Shown here one piece after another: positions 48,143-57,065 of a DNA stretch of 64,000 nt. A program made the position numbers and the translations under genes. Position 1 is the stretch's first letter, and each line of letters starts with the position of its first letter. The stretch lies in assembly GCA_963836015.1 (NCBI GenBank), contig CAWIIF010000002.1, positions 248,001 to 312,000 on the forward strand. Direction: 5' to 3'. Source of the stretch: CAWCDJ01 sp963836015. GTDB taxonomy: Bacteria > Acidobacteriota > Terriglobia > Bryobacterales > Bryobacteraceae. A model generated the notes under the pieces. That model worked only from the letters and a program-made list of their open reading frames with translations. It ran no database searches and was not told where the DNA came from.

Positions 48143-51100
48143 ATGAGAGTCCGCGGATGGGGAGTCCTCGCAAGTCTTTCCCTGGTTCTAATATCGTCCG
48201 GCGCCCTCTACGGGCAAGGCGTGACGGGACGCATTCAAGGCACCGTCCAGGATCAGAGCAACGCCACCGTCCCCGGGGCTGCGGTGACCGCCGTGAACCA
48301 GGAAACGGGCTACCGGGCCGAGGTATCGACGGGCCAAGGCGGCGACTATGTGCTGCCCAACCTGCCGCCCGGGAAATATACCGTCACCGTCACGTCGGCA
48401 GGTTTCAAGGGCGCGGTGTCGAAGAACGTCGCCGTGATCGTCGATGGCTTGACGGACATCGATTTCACCTTGCAGGTGGGGGCCCGGGCCGACACCGTCC
48501 AGGTCGACGCCGGCAGTCAGCTGGTGGACACCGTCACTTCTTCGATGGGCAACGATCTGAGCACGCGGCAGGTCAACGCCCTGCCGCTGTTCGGGCGGGT
48601 CTATTCGCAACTGGTTCAGGTCATGCCGGGAGCGGTTAAGACCGGGATCGGGGCTTCGGCGGAATCCGGCTCCGGCATAGGGGCGAACGGGTCGATCACG
48701 GCCTCCGTGAACGGGATCGTTTACCAGGGCACGACCTTCACGCTCGACGGCGTAAGCGATATGGAGTTGGAGAACGCCTTCCAGAATGTGACCCCACCCA
48801 TGGACGATATCGCCGAGGTCAAGGTTTCCGGCAACAACTCGAGCGCAGACGTCGGAACTTATGGCGGCGCTCAAGTCAATGCGATGATCAAGTCCGGCAC
48901 GAACCAGTTTCACGGCTCGGCGTTCGAGTATTACCGCGGCCGATCGCTGAACGCGAATACCTGGGCGAACAATCTCATCGGAGCGGCCAAACCTCCGTAC
49001 CAGGCGAATCAGTACGGCGGTTCGTTTGGCGGGCCGATCAAGAAGAACAAGATCTTCTTCTTTACCGGCTATGAGGGGCTCCAGTTGAACAACGGGATCA
49101 CTTATACGTACACCGTTCCGACTCCGATGCTGGCGAACGGATACTTCCCGACTAACTTTTTCACCAAGCCGGTTTACGATCCGTTGACGGGGACTTCCTC
49201 TGGAGCAGGGACCAACCCGACTCCCTTCCCCATGGTCACACTACCGGGCGGCACTTACGGATGCTCCGGCACGGGCTCGCCGACCACGCCTTCCTGCACG
49301 GCATACCAGATACCCAGGGACCGGTGGGATCCGGTTGCAGCCAAAATGCTGGCCGACAACACGATTTGGCCGGCTCCGAATGCGGCCAATCCGAACTCCC
49401 CGACCAGCAACTTCAGCCAGAGCCTGACGCAGACCAACCCGCAGCAGAAGTTCGACATCAAGGGGGATTTTGCACTGGCCGGGCAGGACCGCGCATTCGC
49501 CCGCGTGTCCTATCAGCGCAACGACCTGACCACTCCCGGGCCCACCCGATTCGTCAACGTGGGTGAAAACGCGTCGCCCAGGGACCACAACGATGTCGGC
49601 GGTTACACGCATTGGTTTTCGCCGCGGGCACTGAACGAATTCCGGTTCGGATTCAATCGCTTCTACACCTACCATTTCGGCAACGACCTGGGCACCAACG
49701 AGAACACCGTCCTGGGAATCCCGAACGGAAACATCGCCGCGTTCCCGAACACATCGGGCCTGGCGCAGATGTCCGTCAACAGCAATCAGAGCATCGGCAA
49801 CTGGCAGCAGACGGGAGCCACGGGAAGCACGGACGCGGTCCGCTTCACCAACGCCTACGACATCGTCGACAACGTCACGCTGATCCACGGGCGGCATACG
49901 TTCGGCTTCGGCGGAGACTACCGGCGCTTGCAGGCATCCGTGACGAACCCCGACCACTCCCAGTCCGGCTCGTACACGTTCGACCAGAGCTACACCTCCA
50001 GTTGCGCAAACAACTCGCTATGCTCGGGGCCGAGCGGAGGAGCGGGCATGGCGGATTTCCTGCTCGGTTTGCCCACGAGTGTGAACCGCGACATCGTGAA
50101 TACGGCGCCCGCCACCCGCCTGACGATCGCGGACGCATATTTCCAGGACAATTTCCGCGTGACGAAGGAGCTGACACTGAACCTGGCCCTGCGGTGGGAT
50201 CTCATCACGATGTACAACGACGTGAACAACCACCAGTCCAATCTCGACATGAATACGGGTCTGCTCGATATTGCGACGGCGGGGAACCGCGGGCCGAACG
50301 TGGACACCAACTACCACAATTTCGCCCCGCGAATCGGCTTTGCCTATTCACCCGACAGCGGGCGCACGGCAATCCGCGGGGCTTGGGGAATCACAAATTT
50401 CCCCGATCACTACGGAGCCGCGGGCGGTACGCTCGAACGCAACTGGCCGTGGTTTGAGGAGTATGTCCTGGGACAGCAGATCGCCAACACGCCGTGGGCC
50501 GCGTTGAGCTCGGCGCAGAACCTGCCCAACCCGTCCTGCAGCCAAAACACGAGCACGTGCCAGATCGGGCTGCCGGGCTTTGTGCCGCAAAAATACTCTG
50601 CCACAGTGGTTCCTTCTCCGGCGGCCAGCCTCTATTACGTTCCGCAATCCAACCAACCGGACAAGGCGACAATGTGGAACATCGGCATCCAGCGCTCGCT
50701 CACGCCGTCAAGTTCCATCGACGTCGCCTATGTGGGAACCAGGGGCTCGAACCTGTTCCGGTCGATCAACATCGACCAGGCGTTCCCGGGCCCGAACACG
50801 ATCATCGGGACGGGGGTGCCGTCCAATATCAGCGGGTTGACGGCAAACCGGGTCTTCAGCACGCTCGGCTGCACCCAGTTCAGCACGACCGCGTCACTTT
50901 CCAGCACGGGCGGCCCGGTTTGTGTCGGAGGCCCATTGGCGGCCATTCAGGCCATCACCGAACGCGGCTCGACCGGTTACTCCAGCTACCATTCGCTCCA
51001 GGTGAAGTACACCAAACGGCTCTCCCGCGGGCTCGAGACGCTCCTGTCCTATACCTGGTCGAAGGAAATCGACGATATGAGCGTGTTCGTTCCTCTGCTA

Positions 51101-51733
51101 AATCAGGACCAGTACAACCGCGGGCTGGGCAACGCGTCGGCGCCCGACGTTCCCCATCTCTTCATCGGGAGCTTCGTATACGAGCTGCCGTTCGGAAAGG
51201 GGCGAGGCCTGATGAGCAACGCCTCTTACCCTGTTGAGCTGCTATTAGGCGGGTGGCAGGTCAGCGGGATCACGACCATCCAACACGGGGTGCCCCTCGC
51301 GGTCACCGACGGCACCGGCAACAACGGCGGCCTGAATTCGGGCTTCACGAACCGGGCCAACTACAACGCCTCATGCGGCTCTCACGCCTCCATCGTTGAC
51401 AGGCCGAATGGCCTGTCCTCGACCCAGGGCGTTCAATGGTTCGACACGAGTTGTTTCTCCGATCACACTGTCAACTATATCTACGGCAACTCGGTTGCCG
51501 GAAACGTATGGGGCCCGGGCATCGTGAACTTCGACCTGTCTCTTTCGAAAGCCGTGAAAATCCGCGAGAGCATGGAGGTGCGGGTCCGAGCGGAAGCGTT
51601 CGATGCTTTCAACACGCCGCATTTCAACAACCCTGGCACTACCTGCTGTACCGCGCAGAGCGCAGGCTTCGGCGTGATTACGGGAACGAGCACTCCCCGC
51701 CAATTCCAATTAGGACTGCACTTCGCGTTTTAG
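48143..51733 (+). CDS. Oar-like TonB-dependent receptor with carboxypeptidase-regulatory N-terminal domain
   Basis: 1196 residues from ATG 48143, which gives a signal peptide (GVLASLSLVLISSGALYGQ). Residues about 28-115 form the CarboxypepD_reg-like domain (VTGRIQGTVQDQSNATVPGAAVTAVNQETGYRAE). A plug-like domain follows (ITASVNGIVYQGTTFTLDGV, MIKSGTNQFHGSAFEYYRGRSLNAN). The remainder is a 22-strand-type barrel ending in an aromatic C-terminal residue (FQLGLHFAF), required for BAM recognition. Such proteins occur in dozens of copies in Solibacter-like genomes and are thought to import oligosaccharides or peptides. Possibly controlled by the upstream membrane regulator. Confidence 0.92.
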   Translation: MRVRGWGVLASLSLVLISSGALYGQGVTGRIQGTVQDQSNATVPGAAVTAVNQETGYRAEVSTGQGGDYVLPNLPPGKYTVTVTSAGFKGAVSKNVAVIVDGLTDIDFTLQVGARADTVQVDAGSQLVDTVTSSMGNDLSTRQVNALPLFGRVYSQLVQVMPGAVKTGIGASAESGSGIGANGSITASVNGIVYQGTTFTLDGVSDMELENAFQNVTPPMDDIAEVKVSGNNSSADVGTYGGAQVNAMIKSGTNQFHGSAFEYYRGRSLNANTWANNLIGAAKPPYQANQYGGSFGGPIKKNKIFFFTGYEGLQLNNGITYTYTVPTPMLANGYFPTNFFTKPVYDPLTGTSSGAGTNPTPFPMVTLPGGTYGCSGTGSPTTPSCTAYQIPRDRWDPVAAKMLADNTIWPAPNAANPNSPTSNFSQSLTQTNPQQKFDIKGDFALAGQDRAFARVSYQRNDLTTPGPTRFVNVGENASPRDHNDVGGYTHWFSPRALNEFRFGFNRFYTYHFGNDLGTNENTVLGIPNGNIAAFPNTSGLAQMSVNSNQSIGNWQQTGATGSTDAVRFTNAYDIVDNVTLIHGRHTFGFGGDYRRLQASVTNPDHSQSGSYTFDQSYTSSCANNSLCSGPSGGAGMADFLLGLPTSVNRDIVNTAPATRLTIADAYFQDNFRVTKELTLNLALRWDLITMYNDVNNHQSNLDMNTGLLDIATAGNRGPNVDTNYHNFAPRIGFAYSPDSGRTAIRGAWGITNFPDHYGAAGGTLERNWPWFEEYVLGQQIANTPWAALSSAQNLPNPSCSQNTSTCQIGLPGFVPQKYSATVVPSPAASLYYVPQSNQPDKATMWNIGIQRSLTPSSSIDVAYVGTRGSNLFRSINIDQAFPGPNTIIGTGVPSNISGLTANRVFSTLGCTQFSTTASLSSTGGPVCVGGPLAAIQAITERGSTGYSSYHSLQVKYTKRLSRGLETLLSYTWSKEIDDMSVFVPLLNQDQYNRGLGNASAPDVPHLFIGSFVYELPFGKGRGLMSNASYPVELLLGGWQVSGITTIQHGVPLAVTDGTGNNGGLNSGFTNRANYNASCGSHASIVDRPNGLSSTQGVQWFDTSCFSDHTVNYIYGNSVAGNVWGPGIVNFDLSLSKAVKIRESMEVRVRAEAFDAFNTPHFNNPGTTCCTAQSAGFGVITGTSTPRQFQLGLHFAF

Positions 51734-51767
51734 CTTGGACCGGCGGGCCATTCACAGGCCCGCCTTT

Positions 51768-53960
51768 TCACACATCCACGGCCACCACTTCGTGGTCCAA
51801 AATGCCGGGTACGGTGACGTGCACCGCTCCCCCGCTCTCCTGCACGCGCGGCGCGGCGCCGCTCACCAGCAGCTTGACGTGCTTCGCCTTCAGTCCGTCC
51901 GGCAGGCGAATCGAAACTCGCTGCGGGGGCAGCGGGATGAATTCCCGCACCGGGCCTTTCATCATCATGGGGTTGGTCAGGTTGACCAGGTGAACGGTCA
52001 CCGACTGCTTCTGCCGCCACATCGTCACGTCGAGCACGCCGGGGCCCTCGACCGTAACGGGCCGCGGCTCGTTGGCAGCCCAGTCCACCGCGTTCCGCAG
52101 GAGCTTCCAGTGGTCCACCGCCAGGACTTCCCAGAAGGTGCGGTCTATATCCCACGGGAAGTACACCACGCGTCCGGCGCCGGATTCACGAACGAACACC
52201 TCGGGGATGTCGGTCTTCGCGACGCGCGGGAATACCTCTTCCATCGGCAGGTCGGGGTACGACGGTATCAACGTGAGAGGCGGATTGCGATAACCCGGCG
52301 CGGGTTTGGTGTGGACGCGCGCCACTCCGTTGATAATGCGGCTGGCATCCTCCAGGCCGGCGAGCAGCGGATGGCGCTTGCCGGTGGCGGGATCAGTTTC
52401 GAGCCGCAGGTACGAATTCATCATGCGCGGGTCGAGCGCGCCGTCGAACGACGCGCCGAAGAGGTCCGCCAGCCCGAAATCCGGACGGCGCACGCCCCAT
52501 TCATCGTAGAGCGACGTTTCATGGGTCGCCACGATGCCGCCGCCGCGGGACGCGAAGTCGCGAATCTGGCGGCATTGAGCATCGGACAGCGCAGCGATGT
52601 TCGGCAGGATCAGAACCTTGTAGGGTGCCAGGTGTGCGGCGTCGAGCAGGCGATCGTGCACCATCTCGAACGGGATGCGTGCCTCGATGAGCGCCTGGTA
52701 GTAGCCCAGCGTGTGGTCTTCGACCTTCTGCCGCGCTCGCTCGCCTCCGTAGAACTGCGCGGTCTGCTGCGAGTAGACCATCGCCACGCGCGCCAGCGCG
52801 AACTCGCTGCGCAGGTACTGCTCGTTTCGGTAATGCCAGGAGTAAAGCTCTTCGACAACCGGCAGCCAGCGCTCATCGTACAGCGTGCCGCAGAACTTGC
52901 TGAACCAGGGACGCAGGCCGTTGGCGATGCCGTCGAGCACCCACAACCGCAGCTCGGGGCCGTTCTGCACGGAATCCTTCCAGCGATAGGGCTCTTCGAG
53001 GCCCACGCTGAAGATGCCTCCGACCTGCTTCTTCCCCATGGTGGCGCGATATTCCTTGGCGTTCTTGCCGTTGGCCCACGGCGCGGCGAGGCCGCTGCGA
53101 CCCTGGCGATCGGCAAACAGCGTGGGCGCGAGCTCCCCGATGGTCTTCATGTCGAGATCGCTGAGGGCGCCGCCCCCGGCGTTGGCGATATAGCGCGCGG
53201 CGGGGTTGCCCTGGCGGATCGCGTCGTCCCACACGTGCCACAGCTCGAACAGGCGCTTCTGCTTCCACACGATGTAGGCCTTGCGAGCGGGGTCCTGGGG
53301 GTTGAGGGTGCGGGGCAGCTCCAGTCCGCTGGCGGTGCGGAAATTCTCCCGGCAGTGCTCGCAGTAGCACATGCCGGAGCCGGCCCAGCGGTTGCTGAAC
53401 ACTCCGTCCACCTGATAGTTCGCGACGATCTCGCGCGTCACTCCGGTCATGAACTCGAAGTTGTAAGGGCCGAGCGCACAGGTCACCCACAGCTCCGGCA
53501 TGGACCAGTGGCGGCGGCGGTTGCCCTGGGCGTCCACCGCGATCCAGTCGGGGTGCGCATCGTAAACGTCCTGATGAACGGCGTGCGGATCGGTGCGAGC
53601 CAGCACCACCATGTTCAGCTTTCGGCAGCCGGCTACCAGTTCGCCGAAGGGGTCGCCCGAGCCCATCCATTTGCTGCGGTAGTGCAGCGGGATGCGCGTC
53701 GGGTAGTATGCCACGCATCCCCCGGCGCTGAGGCAGGCGGCATCGGAGTGCGTGCGCCGGAAGTAATCCAGCCAGAACTTGGGGTCGTACTGGCCGGGGT
53801 CGTTTTCCGCGAGCGTAAGCTGGGCCCACCGCATGGGCCGGTCGGACCACGGCTGCGGGTCGGCTGCGTAGGCGGTGGACGCGGGTCCGCTCAGTGCGAG
53901 AGACGATACGGCAACGGCGGCATTCCTTACGAATTCCCGTCGGGGCAGTTGAGCACTCAT
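51768..53960 (-). CDS. Tat-exported glycoside-hydrolase-like protein (GH42/beta-galactosidase-trimerisation type)
   Basis: 730 residues from ATG 53960. A twin-arginine signal (RREFVRNAAVAVSSLALSG) opens it. Residues about 40-390 look like a TIM barrel (WLDYFRRTHSDAACLSAGGCVAYYPT, DGVFSNRWAGSGMCYCEHCRENF, MVYSQQTAQFYGG). Residues about 430-600 form a glutamine-amidotransferase-like trimerisation domain (YKVLILPNIAALSDAQCRQIRDFASRGGGIVATHETSLYDEWG, GRVVYFPWDIDRTFWEV). A beta domain closes it. The conserved CxxC (CYCEHC) is typical of the 'hypothetical glycosyl hydrolase' group. Catalytic acids were not assigned. It is 8 bp after a DUF1080 gene, forming an operon for extracellular sugar breakdown. 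Confidence 0.75.
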   Translation of the reverse strand: MSAQLPRREFVRNAAVAVSSLALSGPASTAYAADPQPWSDRPMRWAQLTLAENDPGQYDPKFWLDYFRRTHSDAACLSAGGCVAYYPTRIPLHYRSKWMGSGDPFGELVAGCRKLNMVVLARTDPHAVHQDVYDAHPDWIAVDAQGNRRRHWSMPELWVTCALGPYNFEFMTGVTREIVANYQVDGVFSNRWAGSGMCYCEHCRENFRTASGLELPRTLNPQDPARKAYIVWKQKRLFELWHVWDDAIRQGNPAARYIANAGGGALSDLDMKTIGELAPTLFADRQGRSGLAAPWANGKNAKEYRATMGKKQVGGIFSVGLEEPYRWKDSVQNGPELRLWVLDGIANGLRPWFSKFCGTLYDERWLPVVEELYSWHYRNEQYLRSEFALARVAMVYSQQTAQFYGGERARQKVEDHTLGYYQALIEARIPFEMVHDRLLDAAHLAPYKVLILPNIAALSDAQCRQIRDFASRGGGIVATHETSLYDEWGVRRPDFGLADLFGASFDGALDPRMMNSYLRLETDPATGKRHPLLAGLEDASRIINGVARVHTKPAPGYRNPPLTLIPSYPDLPMEEVFPRVAKTDIPEVFVRESGAGRVVYFPWDIDRTFWEVLAVDHWKLLRNAVDWAANEPRPVTVEGPGVLDVTMWRQKQSVTVHLVNLTNPMMMKGPVREFIPLPPQRVSIRLPDGLKAKHVKLLVSGAAPRVQESGGAVHVTVPGILDHEVVAVDV

Positions 53961-53968
53961 GATCACCT

Positions 53969-54745
53969 CTAAAGAGTTTTCAGCCGGAACCTGCGATACT
54001 CCACCTTCATCGGCGGACCCACGTGAACCTGGACGCCGATCAGGCCCTCGAACATACGGCCCTCGGGATCGTCGTCGATTACCTGGCTCATCAGGTGGCC
54101 GTTGAGGATGTGAGTCACGATATTGCCGCGGGCGATAATGTGGACCGAGTTCCAATCCGTATTGATGAAGCCGGCCAGTTGTCCGGCATCTCCCAGCGAC
54201 GCGATGACCAGCGGAAGCTGCGTTCCCAACACGTGGGTCATCTGGCCGCGCACGGCGAGGAACAGCCGCCCCTTCTCCTCGTAGTTCTGACCGGTGTAAC
54301 GGTTGCGGCCGTCGATATCGAATTGGTAGCCGCGCATGGCGAACTGGTTGGCTGGAGTCACACGGTCGGGCACCACCACGCTGCGGTAATTGACACCGCT
54401 GTTACCACCCTCGGTGATGCGGTAGTCCACTTTGAGCTCGAAATCCTTCGGTTTACCACCGCGCCAGATGATGAAGGTGTTGCTCTTGAGAAGGGTGTCG
54501 GGCGTGATCTCGCCCACCAGGCATTCGTTTTCGACCCGCCAATACTTCGGATTTCCTTCCCAGCCATCCAGCGTTTTGCCATCGAAGATCGGCTGGAACC
54601 CGGGTTCGTCGCCCGCGGGCTGCTCGGGACGGTCGCTCTGCTTCGGCACGAAACGCGGGGCGGACTCCTGCTGTGCGGCGAGCGGTATCGCGGCAAGCCC
54701 CCCGATCATCGAAACCAGGAATGGTCTGCGTCCGGTGCTTTCCAT
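53969..54745 (-). CDS. DUF1080 / 3-keto-disaccharide hydrolase domain protein
   Basis: A 258-residue exported protein (MESTGRRPFLVSMIGGLAAIPLAAQ signal). The DUF1080 concanavalin-like fold is evident: FQPIFDGKTLDGWEGNPKYWRVENECLVGEI, FIIWRGGKPKDFELKVDYRITEGGNSGVNYR, QFAMRGYQFDIDGRNRYTGQNYEEKGR, WNSVHIIARGNIVTHILNGHLMSQVIDDDPE, GLIGVQVHVGPPMKVEYRRFRLK. Family members cleave 3-keto-glycosides or bind sugars. First gene of a pair with the glycoside-hydrolase-like protein. Confidence 0.88.
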   Translation of the reverse strand: MESTGRRPFLVSMIGGLAAIPLAAQQESAPRFVPKQSDRPEQPAGDEPGFQPIFDGKTLDGWEGNPKYWRVENECLVGEITPDTLLKSNTFIIWRGGKPKDFELKVDYRITEGGNSGVNYRSVVVPDRVTPANQFAMRGYQFDIDGRNRYTGQNYEEKGRLFLAVRGQMTHVLGTQLPLVIASLGDAGQLAGFINTDWNSVHIIARGNIVTHILNGHLMSQVIDDDPEGRMFEGLIGVQVHVGPPMKVEYRRFRLKTL

Positions 54746-54816
54746 GAGTCGTCTCCTCGAACGAGTGTACTCCCCGGGCAGTCGCGCGTGATATCATCGC
54801 ACGCAAGGATTTAACT

Positions 54817-56262
54817 ATGAGGGACCCCCGCTTTCTGCTTTTCGGTTTCCTGTCGCTTTCCACCGCATTCGCCGCAGACGCAGCCCGGCAAATCCCGCTG
54901 ACCGTTCCAGCGGGTGCGCCGCTCCGGCTGTACCTCACGAAGAAGGTCTCTAAGCGCCTGGGCGCGCCGGTCGAGGCGAAGCTGCTCGAACCGGTTTACG
55001 CATTCGACAAGCAGGTTGTGCCCGCCGGGGTCGTCGTGAACGGCCGGGTCAGCCGGCTCGAATCGCTCACCAAGTGGCAGCGCGCGATGACTATCCTGGG
55101 CGGCGACCTGACGCCGCTGCATCGCGCGAGGGTCGAGTTCACGACGCTGGTGATGCCCGACGGCCGGATCGTGCCGCTTCACACCCTCAACGCCGCGGCA
55201 CTGAATTCCATCTACATTCCGCCGCGGCCGCCAAAGAAACAGAAGCAGCCGAAGACGCAGACCGCGCAGGCCAAACCGAAGCCGCAGCGTGACAAGAACA
55301 GCACGGTGGCCATGGGCGAGCAGAAGGCCAAGGAGCAGATCAATGCGCAGATCAGCGCGCGCACTCGCGGCGTGGCCGACATCGTCCGCTCTCCCGACAA
55401 AAAAGAGCGGCTGATCGACTACGCTATGTCGCGGCTGCCGTATCATCCGCAATGGGTGCGGCGCGGAACGCGCTTCGACGCGGAGCTGAAGGATGCGCTG
55501 GAATTCGGCGACGAGCCGGTGGCTCGCGATGCTTTCGCGCTGCTGGGGTCGCAGCCGCGGCCGGACAGCGTCGTGCACGCGCGATTGTTGACGCCTCTCG
55601 ATTCGGCGTCGGCGAAAAAAGGCCAGCCGGTGGACGCGGTGATCGCCGAGCCGTTGTTCTCCCCCGAGCACAAGCTCATCCTGCCGGAAGGCACGCATGT
55701 CACCGGAACGGTGGTGCTGGCGAAGAGGGCGCGCTGGCTGCACCGCGGCGGACAGCTCCGCTTCACGTTCCAGAAGTTCGACCTGCCGTCCGAAGCCTCG
55801 CCGCCGGACGCGCGCGAACCGGAACCTGCTCCGGTGACGACGCAAGCCATCCTCGCGGCAGCCGAACGAGCCGGCAAGACGAATATCAAGGTAGATGGCG
55901 AGGGCGGAGTGAAGGCCACGGAGTCGAAGAGCCGCCTGCTGGCTCCGCTGATTGCGGTGATGATCGCCAACAAGTCGGCGGACACCGACGCCGGGCGGCA
56001 CAGCGCTAGCGGAGGCGAGGCCAACGTGGGAGGCCGTACGTTCGGCGGCGCTTCCGGCTTCGGCATGGCAGGGGCCGCGGCTGCGCAAAGCTCCAAGTAT
56101 GTCGGGACCGCCCTGGGGTTCTACGGAATGGCCTGGTCGGTTTACTCGAACGTGATCGCGCGCGGCGGAGAGGTGCAGTTCAATCGGAACGCCGTAATCG
56201 ATATCAAATTCGGCGCGCGCACCCCACCGCCGGCGCAGAAGTTTCTCGCGGCAGCCCGCTGA
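54817..56262 (+). CDS. exported protein of unknown function with TrbI/VirB10-like C-terminal segments
   Basis: 481 residues with a signal peptide (LLFGFLSLSTAFA). Two copies of a 'compound that sets a range' beta motif are visible: APVEAKLLEPVYAFDKQVVPAGVVVNGRV near the N-terminus and GQPVDAVIAEPLFSPEHKLILPEGTHVTGTVVLAKRARWLHRGGQLRFTF after residue 270. The second is reminiscent of the TrbI/VirB10 beta-barrel. A lysine/proline/glutamine-rich linker (about 133-160) joins them. The C-terminal Gly/Ala-rich segment (GGASGFGMAGAAAA) precedes a hydrophobic stretch. No secretion-system genes are nearby, so a conjugation role is unlikely. Confidence 0.6.
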   Translation: MRDPRFLLFGFLSLSTAFAADAARQIPLTVPAGAPLRLYLTKKVSKRLGAPVEAKLLEPVYAFDKQVVPAGVVVNGRVSRLESLTKWQRAMTILGGDLTPLHRARVEFTTLVMPDGRIVPLHTLNAAALNSIYIPPRPPKKQKQPKTQTAQAKPKPQRDKNSTVAMGEQKAKEQINAQISARTRGVADIVRSPDKKERLIDYAMSRLPYHPQWVRRGTRFDAELKDALEFGDEPVARDAFALLGSQPRPDSVVHARLLTPLDSASAKKGQPVDAVIAEPLFSPEHKLILPEGTHVTGTVVLAKRARWLHRGGQLRFTFQKFDLPSEASPPDAREPEPAPVTTQAILAAAERAGKTNIKVDGEGGVKATESKSRLLAPLIAVMIANKSADTDAGRHSASGGEANVGGRTFGGASGFGMAGAAAAQSSKYVGTALGFYGMAWSVYSNVIARGGEVQFNRNAVIDIKFGARTPPPAQKFLAAAR

Positions 56263-56271
56263 AGGCGGGGG

Positions 56272-57064
56272 TTATGAGGACTCCGTGGTGTAGGCCACCA
56301 GGAACGTCCGGCGGAAGGGGAACAGGACTTTACCATTCGCCCGCAGCTCATAATGCGAGCGAATCCGCTCGCCATATTCGGCGGTGAACGCGGCCCGGTC
56401 CTCGTCGTTCGGGAGCGCTTCCAGAAACGGCCGCAGGCCGGTGCCGCGATACCATTCCACAATGCCCTGCACCGAATCCATGACGTGCAGGTATTCCGTG
56501 TCCCACAGGTCGAGGCGCACGGCGAGCGGCGCCAGGAGATCGTAGTAGTGTGCCGGGTCCTCGGTACGCCAATCGGCGACGTGCGTACGGCGTCATGTGC
56601 GGCGACCATTTGGGCGAGGCTGCCAGCTCGCGCATTTCCTGGTGCGCGGGAGAATTCCAGTTCGAGGGGATCTGCACGGCGAGCGCCCCGCCGGGCCGTA
56701 CCCGCACGAAGAGGCGGCGGAAGATCGTGTCGTGGTCGCGCACCCACTGCAGCGAGGCATTGGAGAAGACCAGGTCGAAGCGCGGACGCTCGTCGCGGGC
56801 CCAGCCTCCTATATCCCCCACCGTCCAGTTCCGGCCGGGATATCGCTCGCGGGCGGCGGCGATCATTTCGGCGGAGCTGTCCAGGCCGGTGATTGAGGCG
56901 TCCGGCCACCGCGCGGCCAGCACCGCGGTGCTGTTTCCGGGACCGCATCCGAGATCGATGATGGTGCGCGGCGAGGCGATCTTCACGCGTTCCGCGAGAT
57001 CGCGGCAGGGGCGGCTGCGCTCTTCCGCGAATTGAAGGTACTGCGCTGGGTTCCAGGTGGGCAT
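56272..57064 (-). pseudogene. tam: trans-aconitate 2-methyltransferase-like gene with one +1 frameshift
   Basis: ATG 57064 opens MPTWNPAQYLQFAEERSRP, typical of Tam. The SAM-binding motif IIDLGCGPGNSTAVLA, then ITGLDSSAEMIAAAR, WTVGDIGGW and DLVFSNASLQWVRDH follow. After SPKWSPHMTPYA the protein continues one base further (skip at 56581) as VADWRTEDPAHYYDLLAPLAVRLDLWDTEYLHVM to TTESS at 56272. The enzyme methylates trans-aconitate to relieve aconitase inhibition. Both halves are well conserved, so a sequencing indel or very recent mutation is likely. The stop faces the convergent exported-protein gene at 10 bp. Confidence 0.82.
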
Positions 57065-57065
57065 A

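Noticed and set aside
54817..56262. Conjugation or type IV secretion protein (VirB10/TrbI)
   Set aside because: Only a short segment is reminiscent, the protein has a cleavable signal instead of the usual single inner-membrane anchor, and no secretion genes are nearby.
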